Below, in pieces: positions 28,097 to 36,584 of a stretch of DNA of 64,000 bases (position 1 is its first letter; every line of letters starts with the position of its first letter). The notes beneath the pieces were generated by a model that was given only the letters and a program-made list of their open reading frames with translations, was not told the DNA's origin and did no database searches. Origin of the DNA: Sediminivirga luteola (GTDB lineage: Bacteria; Actinomycetota; Actinomycetes; Actinomycetales; Brevibacteriaceae); the NCBI RefSeq assembly GCF_014639315.1, contig NZ_BMFY01000009.1:1-64000 (forward strand), in the 5' to 3' direction. The position numbers and the translations under genes were made by a program.

Positions 28097-29397
28097 GCGC
28101 GCAGCTGGACACCGCCACGCGCGGCTGGCGGGCGGGAGACGGCGGCAGCGCCCTGGGAACCGCCCGGCGCCGGATCGGCGCCGGCGTCCTATGGATCGCC
28201 GCGGCCGCCCTGGCGCTCGTCGTCTCGACGATCCTGGCGCTCTCCGCACTGCGCCCCGACGCCGGCACGCCGCTGCACCCGGACAACGCCGGGGCCGACG
28301 GCACCCGCGCCGTGGCCGAGGTGCTGAGCCGGGAGGGGGTCCAGGTCGAGGCGTCCGACGAGTTCAGCGCCGCGGAGGCGGCCGCGCGGGAGGGAACCAC
28401 CGTCGTCGTGATCGATCCGAGTCTGAACCTGACCGGGCGGGGCGCCGCGGCGGTCAGCGCCGCCGGCGCCGCATCGGGCGCGCCGCTGGTCCTGGTGGAG
28501 CCCGACGACGGGACCCTGCGCGCCGCTGGGCTGCCATTGCGCCAGGCCGGCTACTGGGAGGCGGCGCCCAGCCTGCTGGAGCAGGCCGCGGGAACCCCGG
28601 GGGAACCGGTCCAGGCCGGATGCGCGGACCCGTGGGCCCAGCAGGCGGCCGATGTCACCGCCGGCGGGATGGTCTACGCACTTGCGCCCGGCCAGTCCGG
28701 CGGCGAGGTGGCCGTGTGCTTCAGCCCGGCTGCTGGTGAGGTTGAGTGGTTCGACGGTGCTTCCGAGAGCGCCGGCAGCTATGTGCGCCTCAGCCACGAG
28801 GGCCGGCCCGTGACGGTGCTCGGCTGGCCGGGCCACCTGAGCAACGGACGCATCGCCGAGCACGGGAACGCCTCCCTGGCGCTGAATACCCTCACTGAAG
28901 GCGGCAGCCGGGACGCTGTCCTGTTCTACTTCCCCCGCGCCCAGGACCAGCCCGCGACGGAGGACGGCCAGGCTGCCGGCGACGTGCGCTCGGTGATCCC
29001 CGGCTGGTCCGGCGCCCTGCTGCTCTGGAGCGCGCTTCTGGTACTGGTGGTGGTGCTCTGGCGGAGCCGCCGCTTCGGCCCGCTGGCCATGGAGACTCTG
29101 CCCGTCCTGGTCCGCGGCACGGAGACCGTCGAAGGCCGCGCAGCGGTGTACCGGCGTGCGGGCGCCTACGACACCGCCCTGCAGAGCCTGCGCGCAGCCG
29201 CCCTGGTGCGGATCGCCCACACCCTCCGGCTGGACTCGTCCGTCCCCGCCAGCGAGATCGCCCGGGCCGCTGGAGCCGCCGCCAGAGCACCCGACGCGGT
29301 CGAGGTCCTGGTGACCGCCCATGCCGCCGATGAAAGCGCATTCACCGCACTCGCCCGACGCATCGCAGAAATCGAAAGCGAGGTCCACGCATCGTGA
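28093..29397 (+). CDS. DUF4350 domain-containing membrane protein
   Basis: A 434-residue protein with an N-terminal membrane helix (about 32-54), an extracytoplasmic DUF4350 domain (about 60-270; NAGADGTRAVAEVLSREGVQV, TTVVVIDPSLN, GGSRDAVLFYF) and a second membrane helix (about 300-320) before a cytoplasmic tail. The domain resembles gliding-motility and GATase-like periplasmic folds. It sits between DUF4129 and moxR in the usual order of this module and overlaps both genes by 4 nt. Confidence 0.78.
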   Translation: MSAQLDTATRGWRAGDGGSALGTARRRIGAGVLWIAAAALALVVSTILALSALRPDAGTPLHPDNAGADGTRAVAEVLSREGVQVEASDEFSAAEAAAREGTTVVVIDPSLNLTGRGAAAVSAAGAASGAPLVLVEPDDGTLRAAGLPLRQAGYWEAAPSLLEQAAGTPGEPVQAGCADPWAQQAADVTAGGMVYALAPGQSGGEVAVCFSPAAGEVEWFDGASESAGSYVRLSHEGRPVTVLGWPGHLSNGRIAEHGNASLALNTLTEGGSRDAVLFYFPRAQDQPATEDGQAAGDVRSVIPGWSGALLLWSALLVLVVVLWRSRRFGPLAMETLPVLVRGTETVEGRAAVYRRAGAYDTALQSLRAAALVRIAHTLRLDSSVPASEIARAAGAAARAPDAVEVLVTAHAADESAFTALARRIAEIESEVHAS

Positions 29398-30656
29398 CCC
29401 AGTACCCGCAGCAGCCCCAGCAGCCGGGTCCAGGCCCGCACAGCGGCCAGCACTCCCCTGCCGGCCAGCACTCCTCCTCGGGCCGGCACGGCGCGCCACC
29501 CGCGGGATCCCAGCCACCGGCCGCCGCCGTGCCCCCGGCACAGCCGTACCCGCCGGCCGACCCTGGAGGCCAGGCTGGGAACACGGCGCAGGCCCCGATG
29601 TCACCGTCGGCCAGCCAGCCCGGCCAGCCTGGTCAGCACGCCCAGCCAGGCCAGCCGGGGCCTGAGGGCGGGCCGGCACTGCGCACCCCGGAGGCCGAAC
29701 ACGTGCCCGACCCGTTGCGGCAGGCGCTGCTGGCCGTCCGCACCGAGGTCGGCAAGGCGGTGGTCGGCCAGGACACCGCCGTCACCGGCGTCATCATCGC
29801 GCTGCTGTGCCGCGGGCACATCCTGCTCGAGGGCGTACCCGGCGTGGCGAAGACGCTGCTGGCGCGGTCGCTCGCCGCCGCGCTGGAGCTGGACAGCAAG
29901 CGGGTGCAGTTCACGCCCGATCTGATGCCCGGCGACATCACCGGCTCGCTCGTCTACGACAACGCCAGCTCCCGGTTCTCCTTCCGCGAGGGACCGGTAT
30001 TCACGAACCTGCTGCTGGCCGACGAGATCAACCGGACCCCGCCGAAGTCGCAGTCGGCGCTGCTGGAGGCCATGGAGGAGCGGCAGGTGTCCGTGGACGG
30101 GCGCGGGCGGAGGCTGCCGGAGCCGTTCATCGTCGCCGCCACCCAGAACCCCGTGGAATACGAGGGCACGTACCCGCTGCCGGAGGCCCAGCTGGACCGG
30201 TTCCTGCTCAAGATCGTCCTGGAGCTTCCCGGGCCGGAGGCGGAGTTCGAGATCCTCAGCCGGCACGCCCAGGGCTTCTCCCCCTCCGATCTGGCCGCGG
30301 CCGGCATCCGCGCCGTCGCCGATCCCGAGCTGCTGGGACGCGCGCAGGCGGCGGTGCGTCAGGTGCGGGTGGCCCCGGAGGTGCTGCGGTACATCGTGCA
30401 CCTGGTGCACGCCACGCGCCACGCCCCGTCCTTCTCCCTGGGAGTCTCCCCGCGCGGGGCCACGGCGCTGCTGGCGACCTCGCGTGCCTGGGCCTGGCTG
30501 CAGGGGCGCGACTACGTCACGCCCGACGACGTCAAGGCGCTCGCGCTGCCGACGCTGCGGCACCGGGTGCAGCTGCGGCCCGAGGCACAGATGGAGGGCA
30601 TCGGCGTCGATGACGTCCTCGGCGCCATCCTGCGCACCACGGAGGCCCCCCGCTAG
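29394..30656 (+). CDS. moxR: MoxR family AAA+ ATPase
   Basis: A 420-residue AAA+ ATPase (AAA_3). The first ~100 residues are rich in Gln, Pro and Gly and look disordered. Walker A is GVPGVAKT (147-154), Walker B is LLADEINRTPPK, followed by sensor 1 (VAATQNPVEYEGTYPLPEAQLDRF) and a lid domain. MoxR proteins act as chaperones that activate or insert metal or cofactor into partner proteins, typically with VWA or DUF58 partners encoded next door, as here. The long low-complexity N-terminus is unusual for the family. Confidence 0.92.
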   Translation: MTQYPQQPQQPGPGPHSGQHSPAGQHSSSGRHGAPPAGSQPPAAAVPPAQPYPPADPGGQAGNTAQAPMSPSASQPGQPGQHAQPGQPGPEGGPALRTPEAEHVPDPLRQALLAVRTEVGKAVVGQDTAVTGVIIALLCRGHILLEGVPGVAKTLLARSLAAALELDSKRVQFTPDLMPGDITGSLVYDNASSRFSFREGPVFTNLLLADEINRTPPKSQSALLEAMEERQVSVDGRGRRLPEPFIVAATQNPVEYEGTYPLPEAQLDRFLLKIVLELPGPEAEFEILSRHAQGFSPSDLAAAGIRAVADPELLGRAQAAVRQVRVAPEVLRYIVHLVHATRHAPSFSLGVSPRGATALLATSRAWAWLQGRDYVTPDDVKALALPTLRHRVQLRPEAQMEGIGVDDVLGAILRTTEAPR

Positions 30657-31948
30657 TGGTCCTGACCGGCCGTTTCGTCCTGCTCACGGTGCTCGGCGCC
30701 GTGCCGCTCGTGCTGTGGCCCTCCTGGGCCACGGCGGGCTGGGTGCTGCTGGCACTCGCCGTGGCGGGCCTTGCGGATGCCGCCCTGGCGCCGTCTCCAC
30801 GACAGCTGGAGGTGCAGCGGACCGCGACAACGCCGGTGCGCCTCGAGACGCCCTCGCAGAGCGTGCTGAGCGTGCGGAACCCGGGCCGGCGGACCGTCCG
30901 CGCCGTCTTCCGCGACGCCTGGCCGCCCTCGGCGGGAGCCGGGGCCAACCGGCATCGCTGGACGGGAGCCCCCGGTGAGCGCGCGGAGTTCGTCACCGAG
31001 CTGCTGCCGACCCGGCGGGGGGACCGGCACGCGGCGCCGGTGACGGTCCGTACCCGCACCGCGCTGGGGCTGGTGGCCCGGCAGGTGAACGTGGAGGTCC
31101 CGGCGACGGTACGGGTGATGCCGCCGTTCCGGTCCAGTCGCCATCTGCCCTCCAAGCTGGCCCGGCTGCGGGAACTCGACGGCGCCACCACGGTGATGGT
31201 CCGCGGTCAGGGCTCGGAGTTCGACAGCCTGCGGGACTACGTCGTCGGCGACGACGTCCGCTCGATCGACTGGCGTGCCTCGGCCCGCCGGCAGCACGTG
31301 GTGGTGCGGACCTGGCGGCCGGAACGGGACCGGCGGGTCATCATCGTGCTGGACTCCTCCCGGCAGGCCGCGGCGAGGGTCGGCGACGAGACGCGGTTCG
31401 ATGCCGCCATCGAGGCGGCGCTGCTACTGACCGCCCTGGCCAGCCAGTCCGGGGACCGCGTCGACGTGCTGATCGCCGACCGCCGGGTCCGCGCCTCCGT
31501 GCAGCAGCGGCCGGGGACGCGCATCCTGTCGAGCCTCTCGGACCAGCTGGCGGGCATCGAGCCGGACTTCATCGAGGCCGATTGGCCGCTCATCGTCTCG
31601 GCGGTGGACGATGTCAGCCGGCAGCGCTCGCTCGTCGTGCTGCTGACGGACCTCAACGCCGCGGCGCTGTCGGAGACACTGGTGCCGGTGCTGCCGATGC
31701 TCACCCGGCGGCACAGCGTCGTCCTGGCCTCGGTGAGCGATCCGGCACTGGCCGAGTATGCCGCTCGCCGCGACACGGCGGCCGATGCGTTCCTGGCGGC
31801 GTCAGCCGAGCGGGCACGGCTGGACCGTGCCGGCGTGGCCAGGATGCTGCGTGCGGCGGGCCTGGAGACGCTGGACGAGACGCCGGAGTCCCTGGCGCCG
31901 GCGCTGGCGGACCTCTACATCGCGCTCAAAGCCACTGGACGGCTCTGA
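30656..31948 (+). CDS. DUF58 domain-containing protein
   Basis: A 430-residue protein with two N-terminal hydrophobic segments (about 5-45) and a DUF58 domain (RDYVVGDDVRSIDWRASAR at about 193-211, followed by the VWA-like RRVIIVLDSSRQ). DUF58 proteins are the usual partners of MoxR ATPases, and the VWA-like fold suggests metal-dependent protein binding. Its GTG start shares a base with the moxR stop (TAGTG). It is the last gene of the operon and converges with the SpoIIM-like gene. Confidence 0.85.
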   Translation: MVLTGRFVLLTVLGAVPLVLWPSWATAGWVLLALAVAGLADAALAPSPRQLEVQRTATTPVRLETPSQSVLSVRNPGRRTVRAVFRDAWPPSAGAGANRHRWTGAPGERAEFVTELLPTRRGDRHAAPVTVRTRTALGLVARQVNVEVPATVRVMPPFRSSRHLPSKLARLRELDGATTVMVRGQGSEFDSLRDYVVGDDVRSIDWRASARRQHVVVRTWRPERDRRVIIVLDSSRQAAARVGDETRFDAAIEAALLLTALASQSGDRVDVLIADRRVRASVQQRPGTRILSSLSDQLAGIEPDFIEADWPLIVSAVDDVSRQRSLVVLLTDLNAAALSETLVPVLPMLTRRHSVVLASVSDPALAEYAARRDTAADAFLAASAERARLDRAGVARMLRAAGLETLDETPESLAPALADLYIALKATGRL

Positions 31949-32085
31949 GCAGGCTTGCCTTCCAGGCGCGGCAGCCGTTCGCGCCAGAGGTTCCCCGGCC
32001 GTGCCCGCGCCGCCGCTCAGTCGGGCCGTCCCCTGCTAAGTCTCGGTCCGGCTGCCCCCTGAGTCGCGCGCTGCACCTGTACCGC

Positions 32086-33084
32086 TCAGTCAGCCGCGAT
32101 CTGGGTCTCCCCCGCGTGCTCGCGGCGCAGATCCGCTGACCGGCCGGCGCGAAGCGCGCGGCGGCCCAGCGTCCCGGCGTAGACCCCGACTCCGGCGACG
32201 AAGACCGCGCCGATGCCGATCCGCAGCGCATCAGGCATGTCCCGGTTGGGCGTGACATAGGCCTCCACGAGCGCTGAGAGCGCCAGCAGCAGCACGAGCC
32301 CCAGCGCCACCAGCAGCAGCGACCTGGCCTCGCGGGCGACGGCGGTGCGCCGGAGCATGGGGCCGGGCCGGACCCAGGACCAGAAGATCCGCAGGCCCGC
32401 CGCCGCGGCGATCAGAATGCACATGATCTCGGGCAGGCCGTGCGGCAGGATGTACACCCAGAAGGTGCCCGCCTCGCCGTGCGCGTGCAGCACCCCGGCC
32501 GTCGCTCCCAGGTTGAAGGCGTTGATCAGCAGCCCGTAGATCACGTAATAGCCGGTGATGCCCAGGACCACCCACTGAAGTGCGATCCAGGCGTTGTTCG
32601 TCCACACGCCCAGGGCGAACACCTCGGCGGGGTTCTCCGAGTAGTAGTTCACGAAGTCGTTCTCCACCAGCGCCTGCTGCGCCGCCGGCGGCATGAGAGT
32701 GTTCTGCACCTGGGCGTCGCCGGCCACCCAAGCGCCGATGAGCCAGGCGAAACCGAGGAAACCCGCCGTCACCCCGGCCATGACCCAGCGGAGCCGGTAG
32801 AGGCTCAGCGGCAGCGACTCGGCGAAGAACCGCGCCACGCCGGCGAAAGCGCCCTCGGGCTGGCCGGTGAAGGAGACCCTGGCGCGGGCGAGGATCGAGG
32901 AGAGGCGCACGGCGATGTCGTTGCCGGGGGCGACGGACTGGATCGCGGAGAGATCCGTGGCGGCCTGCTGGTAGAGGGCGACCATCTCATCGGCCTCGGC
33001 TCCGTTGAGCCGGCGGCGCCGGGCAAGCTCGTCCAACCGGTCCCAGGACGGCGACTTCACGGCGATGAGGGCGGCCAGGTCCAT
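32086..33084 (-). CDS. Stage II sporulation protein M (SpoIIM)-like membrane protein
   Basis: A 332-residue polytopic membrane protein of the SpoIIM/DUF95 family, with an N-terminal cytoplasmic helical segment (about 1-85) and about five membrane helices after it. In Bacillus SpoIIM works in engulfment, but this lineage does not sporulate and the family is common next to DUF58/MoxR genes and RDD proteins. The start at 33084 was chosen over the longer frame because MDLAALIAVKSPSWDRL matches the family start and has GGAG nearby. It converges with the DUF58 gene across 137 nt. Confidence 0.8.
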   Translation of the reverse strand: MDLAALIAVKSPSWDRLDELARRRRLNGAEADEMVALYQQAATDLSAIQSVAPGNDIAVRLSSILARARVSFTGQPEGAFAGVARFFAESLPLSLYRLRWVMAGVTAGFLGFAWLIGAWVAGDAQVQNTLMPPAAQQALVENDFVNYYSENPAEVFALGVWTNNAWIALQWVVLGITGYYVIYGLLINAFNLGATAGVLHAHGEAGTFWVYILPHGLPEIMCILIAAAAGLRIFWSWVRPGPMLRRTAVAREARSLLLVALGLVLLLALSALVEAYVTPNRDMPDALRIGIGAVFVAGVGVYAGTLGRRALRAGRSADLRREHAGETQIAAD

Positions 33085-33398
33085 TGCTCCATCGTGCCAT
33101 ACGGCGCACCGGGTCCCCGCGTTGGTCTCACCCGGGCGCACGTGAGGATTCAAGCTGCCGCGCGTGACGATCCAAAAGCCGTCGCACTGGCAGGGACCCT
33201 GTCAGCACAACGAAGAGCCGCCGCCTCTGCGAGGCGTCGAGAACATCAACCCCTTCCGATGAGCCGATATGCAGCGCGCCGTACCCGAAATGGTAGCCAC
33301 CACTCATCGACTTTCGTCTACCGGCGGCGATACTTTCGTCGATGCGAGGAGGGTGAAACGTCGGTAGCGTCCACCGTGCCAGATCAGTTCCTGAAAGG
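33085..33398. other. Intergenic stretch upstream of the duplicated-tail locus
   Basis: About 310 nt with noticeably lower GC than the flanking genes. ACTTTCGTC occurs at 33310-33318 and 33332-33340 and again inside the fragment downstream (33510-33518). No domain-bearing frame was found on either strand; a 95-codon minus-strand frame over 33128-33415 has no recognisable features. The composition suggests acquired or degenerate DNA. Confidence 0.45.
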
Positions 33399-33539
33399 AT
33401 GTGTCCGCAAGCCACCTCGGATGAGGAGTACGGTCGAACTGATTGGACGGCTTATGGCGACAGCAGCGTCAAGCCGAAGTCGGCAGAGTTGAGCGAAGAA
33501 CTCGTCATCACTTTCGTCCGCGACACAGATTTGGAGTGA
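33399..33539 (+). pseudogene. Fragment with a duplicated 3' end of the next gene (46-codon frame)
   Basis: A short open frame (ATG at 33399, TGA at 33537) encodes 46 residues ending in EELVITFVRDTDLE. The next gene ends in EERLTITFVRDTDVG. The shared DNA is 24 nt with one mismatch (33507-33530 and 33851-33874), and both copies are followed by TGACGRCCGC. The first ~30 residues do not resemble the longer neighbour. It is either the remnant of a tandem copy that lost its 5' part or a short paralogue. The ribosome site (GAAAGG) sits too close to the ATG to be convincing. Confidence 0.45.
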
Positions 33540-33874
33540 CGACCGCGATGCAGATCCACGCGACTGTACACGCAGAGAACTCGTCCGAAGAAGATTCCCC
33601 GAACTTCCGCGTGAACTTCTGGGAACACGACGCCTACGGTTCCTGGGCGCTGGACGCGTTCGTGCTGACCGACGCCGCGGATATCAACGAGGTCCTGGAG
33701 TGGGTAGAGTCCAATCGGGCCGGGCGCCGGGTCGAAGTCTTCGTTGAAGCCGGAGACGAGCCGGTCAAGCCTTTCGGCGAACCACGGACGTCGGACCTCC
33801 TGCGGCTGCTCGGTTCCAACCCAAACGCGGAAGAAGAGGAACGACTCACCATCACATTCGTCCGCGACACAGAT
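33507..33874 (+). repeat. Direct repeat pair at the two gene ends
   Basis: Copies at 33507-33530 and 33851-33874 are 24 nt long with a single mismatch and lie 344 nt apart. Both encode the residues ITFVRDTD in frame and lie just before a stop codon, so the repeat preserves coding sense. This fits a tandem gene duplication followed by loss, more than a chance or mobile repeat. Confidence 0.6.
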
Positions 33875-33883
33875 GTGGGATGA
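33548..33883 (+). CDS. Hypothetical small acidic protein
   Basis: A 111-residue protein with no family I recognise. It is strongly acidic and appears to be a single soluble alpha/beta domain: a beta segment (MQIHATVHAE), NFRVNFWEHDAYGSWALDAFVL, a helix (INEVLEWVESNRAGRRVEVFVEAG) and a C-terminal strand (ERLTITFVRDTD). There is no signal peptide or membrane helix. GGAG lies upstream of the ATG. It sits between the SpoIIM-like and RDD genes, which are often neighbours in related genomes. The Trp-rich acidic composition resembles small immunity proteins, but that is a guess with no toxin gene beside it. Confidence 0.6.
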   Translation: MQIHATVHAENSSEEDSPNFRVNFWEHDAYGSWALDAFVLTDAADINEVLEWVESNRAGRRVEVFVEAGDEPVKPFGEPRTSDLLRLLGSNPNAEEEERLTITFVRDTDVG

Positions 33884-34025
33884 CGGCCGCCGACGTTCAT
33901 GTCCCTCGACGTCGCACGGGCGTGTGCAGGCGGGCCTCACGTTCCGGGCGTTTGGCACCCCAGTCCCCCTCCGGACGACGTAAGGGGGCCTGGCCTCTGG
34001 TCCGGCACCGCTTAGGATGAGGGTG

Positions 34026-34835
34026 ATGAGCACGATCATGACCGGCGAGGCCGTCCCCCTGCAGCTGCGCCCGGCGGCGCTCATCGCCCGCGCCGGATCC
34101 TGCGCGATCGACTTCGTCGCGATCCAGGGACTGTGGCTGGTGCTGTTCTTCTCCGCGAACTGGCTGCTGGAGCGCAGCGCCGACTGGAACATGATGCTCG
34201 CCACGAGCCTCGCCCTCATGCTGCAGGTCTTCTGCGCCGTGCTCATCCCGGCGACCGTCGAGACGCTCACCCGCGGCCGGTCGCTGGGCAAGTTCGTCCT
34301 CGGCTTGCGGGTGGTTCGCGACGACGGCGGCGCGATCCGTTTCCGCCACGCCTTCCTGCGGGCGATGCTGTGGGTGTTCGAGGTCCTGGCCATGGGCGGG
34401 GCCCTCGCCGCTCTGGTGGGCCTGGTCAGCCCGCAGAGCAAGCGCATCGGCGACTATCTGGCCGGCACCATGGCGGTCGCTGAGCGCACCCCGCGGGCGG
34501 CCTCCCGGCACGTGGTCATGCCGCCGCGGCTGGCCGCCTGGGCACGGCTGGCGGACATCTCGGCGATCCCGCCGGGACTGAGCCACCGCGTGCTGCAGTT
34601 CCTCACCTCCGCGCCCCGGATGCGTCCCGAGGCGAGGCTGCACATGGCCATCCAGCTGGCGGATGAGGTCACACCGTACACGGCGCCGGCACCCCCGGCC
34701 GGCACGCACCCGGAGGAGTTCCTGGCGGCAGTCTCCGCGAGCATCCGCGAACGCGAGATCGAGCGCCGCAGCCGCGCCGAACGCATCGGCGCCGGCTTCC
34801 GGGCACGCACCTCCCGGCTCCCCCACGGCCTCTGA
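34026..34835 (+). CDS. RDD family membrane protein
   Basis: A 269-residue protein with the RDD domain in its first ~150 residues. It has a conserved Arg and Asp near the first helix (RAGSCAIDFVAIQ), hydrophobic helices at about 30-50 and 58-80, the GRSLGKFVLGLRVVRDDGG segment between helices, and KRIGDYLAGT at the domain end. A cytoplasmic C-terminal tail of ~110 residues follows, ending in basic helices (REREIERRSRAER). RDD proteins include Na+/H+ antiporters, but most are uncharacterised. ATG at 34026 was chosen because AGGA is 8 nt upstream; ATG at 34017 is possible. Confidence 0.82.
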   Translation: MSTIMTGEAVPLQLRPAALIARAGSCAIDFVAIQGLWLVLFFSANWLLERSADWNMMLATSLALMLQVFCAVLIPATVETLTRGRSLGKFVLGLRVVRDDGGAIRFRHAFLRAMLWVFEVLAMGGALAALVGLVSPQSKRIGDYLAGTMAVAERTPRAASRHVVMPPRLAAWARLADISAIPPGLSHRVLQFLTSAPRMRPEARLHMAIQLADEVTPYTAPAPPAGTHPEEFLAAVSASIREREIERRSRAERIGAGFRARTSRLPHGL

Positions 34836-34849
34836 CACAGCACGGCGCT

Positions 34850-34917
34850 TGTTTCCGGGGTTGTGCGCTAATTCCGCGTGAGTGCACCCGGTGAATTAGT
34901 ACACAACCCCGGAAACA
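34850..34917. repeat. 68-bp imperfect palindrome between convergent genes
   Basis: Arms at 34850-34874 and 34893-34917 pair at 23 of 25 positions around an 18-nt centre that itself contains GTGCAC. It fills the gap between the RDD gene and ahcY, which converge, so it could terminate both. The arm length and the symmetric centre are much larger than an ordinary actinobacterial terminator, and the core CTAATTC/GAATTAG is AT-rich for this genome. It may be a dispersed intergenic repeat unit. Confidence 0.7.
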
Positions 34918-34974
34918 CCGACCGGTCACACGTGCACTGCGCTGGCAGCCACGCAGGCCGGCTGGGCACCGCTT

Positions 34975-36441
34975 CTAGTAGCGGTAGTGCTCCTGCTTGT
35001 AGGGTCCGGCCACATCCACGCCGATGTACTCCGCCTGCTCCTTCGTCAGCTCGGTCAGCCGCACGCCGAGGGCGTCCAGGTGCAGCCGCGCGACCTTCTC
35101 GTCGAGCTGCTTCGGCAGCAGATGCACGCCGATCGGGTAGTCCTTGGTGTACAGCTCGATCTGCGCCATCACCTGATTGGTGAAGGAGGCGGACATCACG
35201 AAGGACGGGTGACCGGTGGCGTTGCCCAGGTTCAGCAGGCGTCCCTCCGAGAGCACGATGATGGCCGACTCCCCCGCCTGCTCGACGCCGGCCTCGCGGC
35301 GGGCGGCCTCTGGCAGGATCCACTCGTGCACCTGCGGCTTGATCTCGACCTTGCGCACGCCGGGCACCCTCTCCAGACCGGCCAGGTCGATCTCGTCGTC
35401 GAAGTGCCCGATGTTGCCGACGATCGCGTTCCGCTTCATCGCCAGCAGATGCTCCACCGTGATCACGCGGGTGTTGCCGGTGGTGGTGATGAAGATGTCG
35501 CCCTCTGCGACGACGTCCTCGATCCGCGCCACCTGGTAGCCATCCATGGCGGCCTGCAACGCGCAGATCGGGTCGATCTCGGTCACGATCACCCGTGCGC
35601 CCTGGCCGCGCAGCGCCTCAGCGGCGCCCTTGCCCACGTCCCCGTAGCCGATCACGACGGCGATCTTGCCCCCGATCAGCACATCGGTGGCGCGGTTCAG
35701 GCCGTCGGGCAGGGAGTGACGGATGCCGTAGCGGTTGTCGAACTTGGACTTGGTCACCGAGTCGTTGACGTTGATCGCCGGGAATCGCAGCTCACCACGC
35801 TGATGCGCCTGGTAGAGACGGTTCACGCCGGTGGTCGTCTCCTCGCTGACGCCGATGATCCCCTCGGCGATGCGGCTGAAGCGCCCCGGGTCCTCGGCGA
35901 GGGAGGCGCGCAGGCGGGCCAGGAACTCCACGTACTCGGCACTGTCGTCCTCGGCGGGCTCCGGCACGCCGCCGGCCTCCTCGAAGGACGCCCCCTTGGC
36001 CACGAGCATGGTCGCGTCGCCGCCGTCGTCCAGGATCAGGTTCGGGCCGCCGGCCGGGAAGCGGAAGATCTGGTCCGCGGCCCACCAGTACTCCTCCAGC
36101 GTCTCGCCCTTCCAGGCGAAGACGGGCACGCCGCGGGGATCGTCCGGGGTGCCGCCGCTGTGTTCCGGCCCCACGACGACCGCTGCCGCGGCCTCGTCCT
36201 GCGTGGAGAAGATATTGCAGGAGGCCCAGCGGACATCGGCGCCCAGCGCGGTGAGGGTCTCGATCAGCACGGCCGTCTGCACGGTCATGTGCAGGGAACC
36301 GGCGATGCGGGCCCCTTTGAGCGGCTGCTCGGCGCCGTACTCCTCGCGCAGCGCCATCAGGCCGGGCATCTCCTGCTCGGCGAGCCTGATCTGGTGGCGG
36401 CCGGCTTCAGCCAGGGAGATGTCCGCGATGCGGTAATCCAT
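34975..36441 (-). CDS. ahcY: Adenosylhomocysteinase
   Basis: A 488-residue S-adenosylhomocysteine hydrolase, NAD-dependent, which splits SAH to adenosine and homocysteine and so relieves inhibition of methyltransferases. Family hallmarks are seen: [16 protein letters not shown] (the active-site Lys-Asp region), the NAD-binding motif [19 protein letters not shown], and the conserved C-terminal KQEHYRY. The length suits the bacterial long form, with its ~40-residue insert relative to the eukaryotic enzyme. ATG at 36441 has GAGGAACG upstream, and the long upstream frame was rejected. No SAH riboswitch could be recognised in the leader. Confidence 0.97.
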   Translation of the reverse strand: MDYRIADISLAEAGRHQIRLAEQEMPGLMALREEYGAEQPLKGARIAGSLHMTVQTAVLIETLTALGADVRWASCNIFSTQDEAAAAVVVGPEHSGGTPDDPRGVPVFAWKGETLEEYWWAADQIFRFPAGGPNLILDDGGDATMLVAKGASFEEAGGVPEPAEDDSAEYVEFLARLRASLAEDPGRFSRIAEGIIGVSEETTTGVNRLYQAHQRGELRFPAINVNDSVTKSKFDNRYGIRHSLPDGLNRATDVLIGGKIAVVIGYGDVGKGAAEALRGQGARVIVTEIDPICALQAAMDGYQVARIEDVVAEGDIFITTTGNTRVITVEHLLAMKRNAIVGNIGHFDDEIDLAGLERVPGVRKVEIKPQVHEWILPEAARREAGVEQAGESAIIVLSEGRLLNLGNATGHPSFVMSASFTNQVMAQIELYTKDYPIGVHLLPKQLDEKVARLHLDALGVRLTELTKEQAEYIGVDVAGPYKQEHYRY

Positions 36442-36478
36442 ACGTTCCTCGTCCTTAGGGTTCACGGGTACGGAAGGG

Positions 36479-36498
36479 GGCCCGCACCTTGGCGGGCC
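36479..36498. terminator. Short hairpin between phosphomannomutase and ahcY
   Basis: A 7-bp perfect stem (GGCCCGC at 36479-36485, GCGGGCC at 36492-36498) with a 6-nt loop lies in the 143-nt gap. In the minus direction it is followed by CCCCTTCC, so it may terminate the phosphomannomutase transcript or attenuate ahcY. Confidence 0.4.
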
Positions 36499-36584
36499 GT
36501 CTACAGCCATCATCGCAGATACCGCTTCACCGCACCGGCCGACCTGGCGCGCCGCACGCGCTGGGCGACGCCACTCCGGGCGGC

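Noticed and set aside
33128-33415. 95-codon minus-strand frame between the SpoIIM-like gene and the fragment
   Set aside because: No ribosome site, no domain, and it overlaps the duplicated-fragment start. Composition looks random.
36442-36584. SAH riboswitch in the ahcY leader
   Set aside because: The leader was inspected for the conserved SAH-riboswitch core because of its known link to ahcY. Only a simple 7-bp hairpin was found, so no riboswitch was called.
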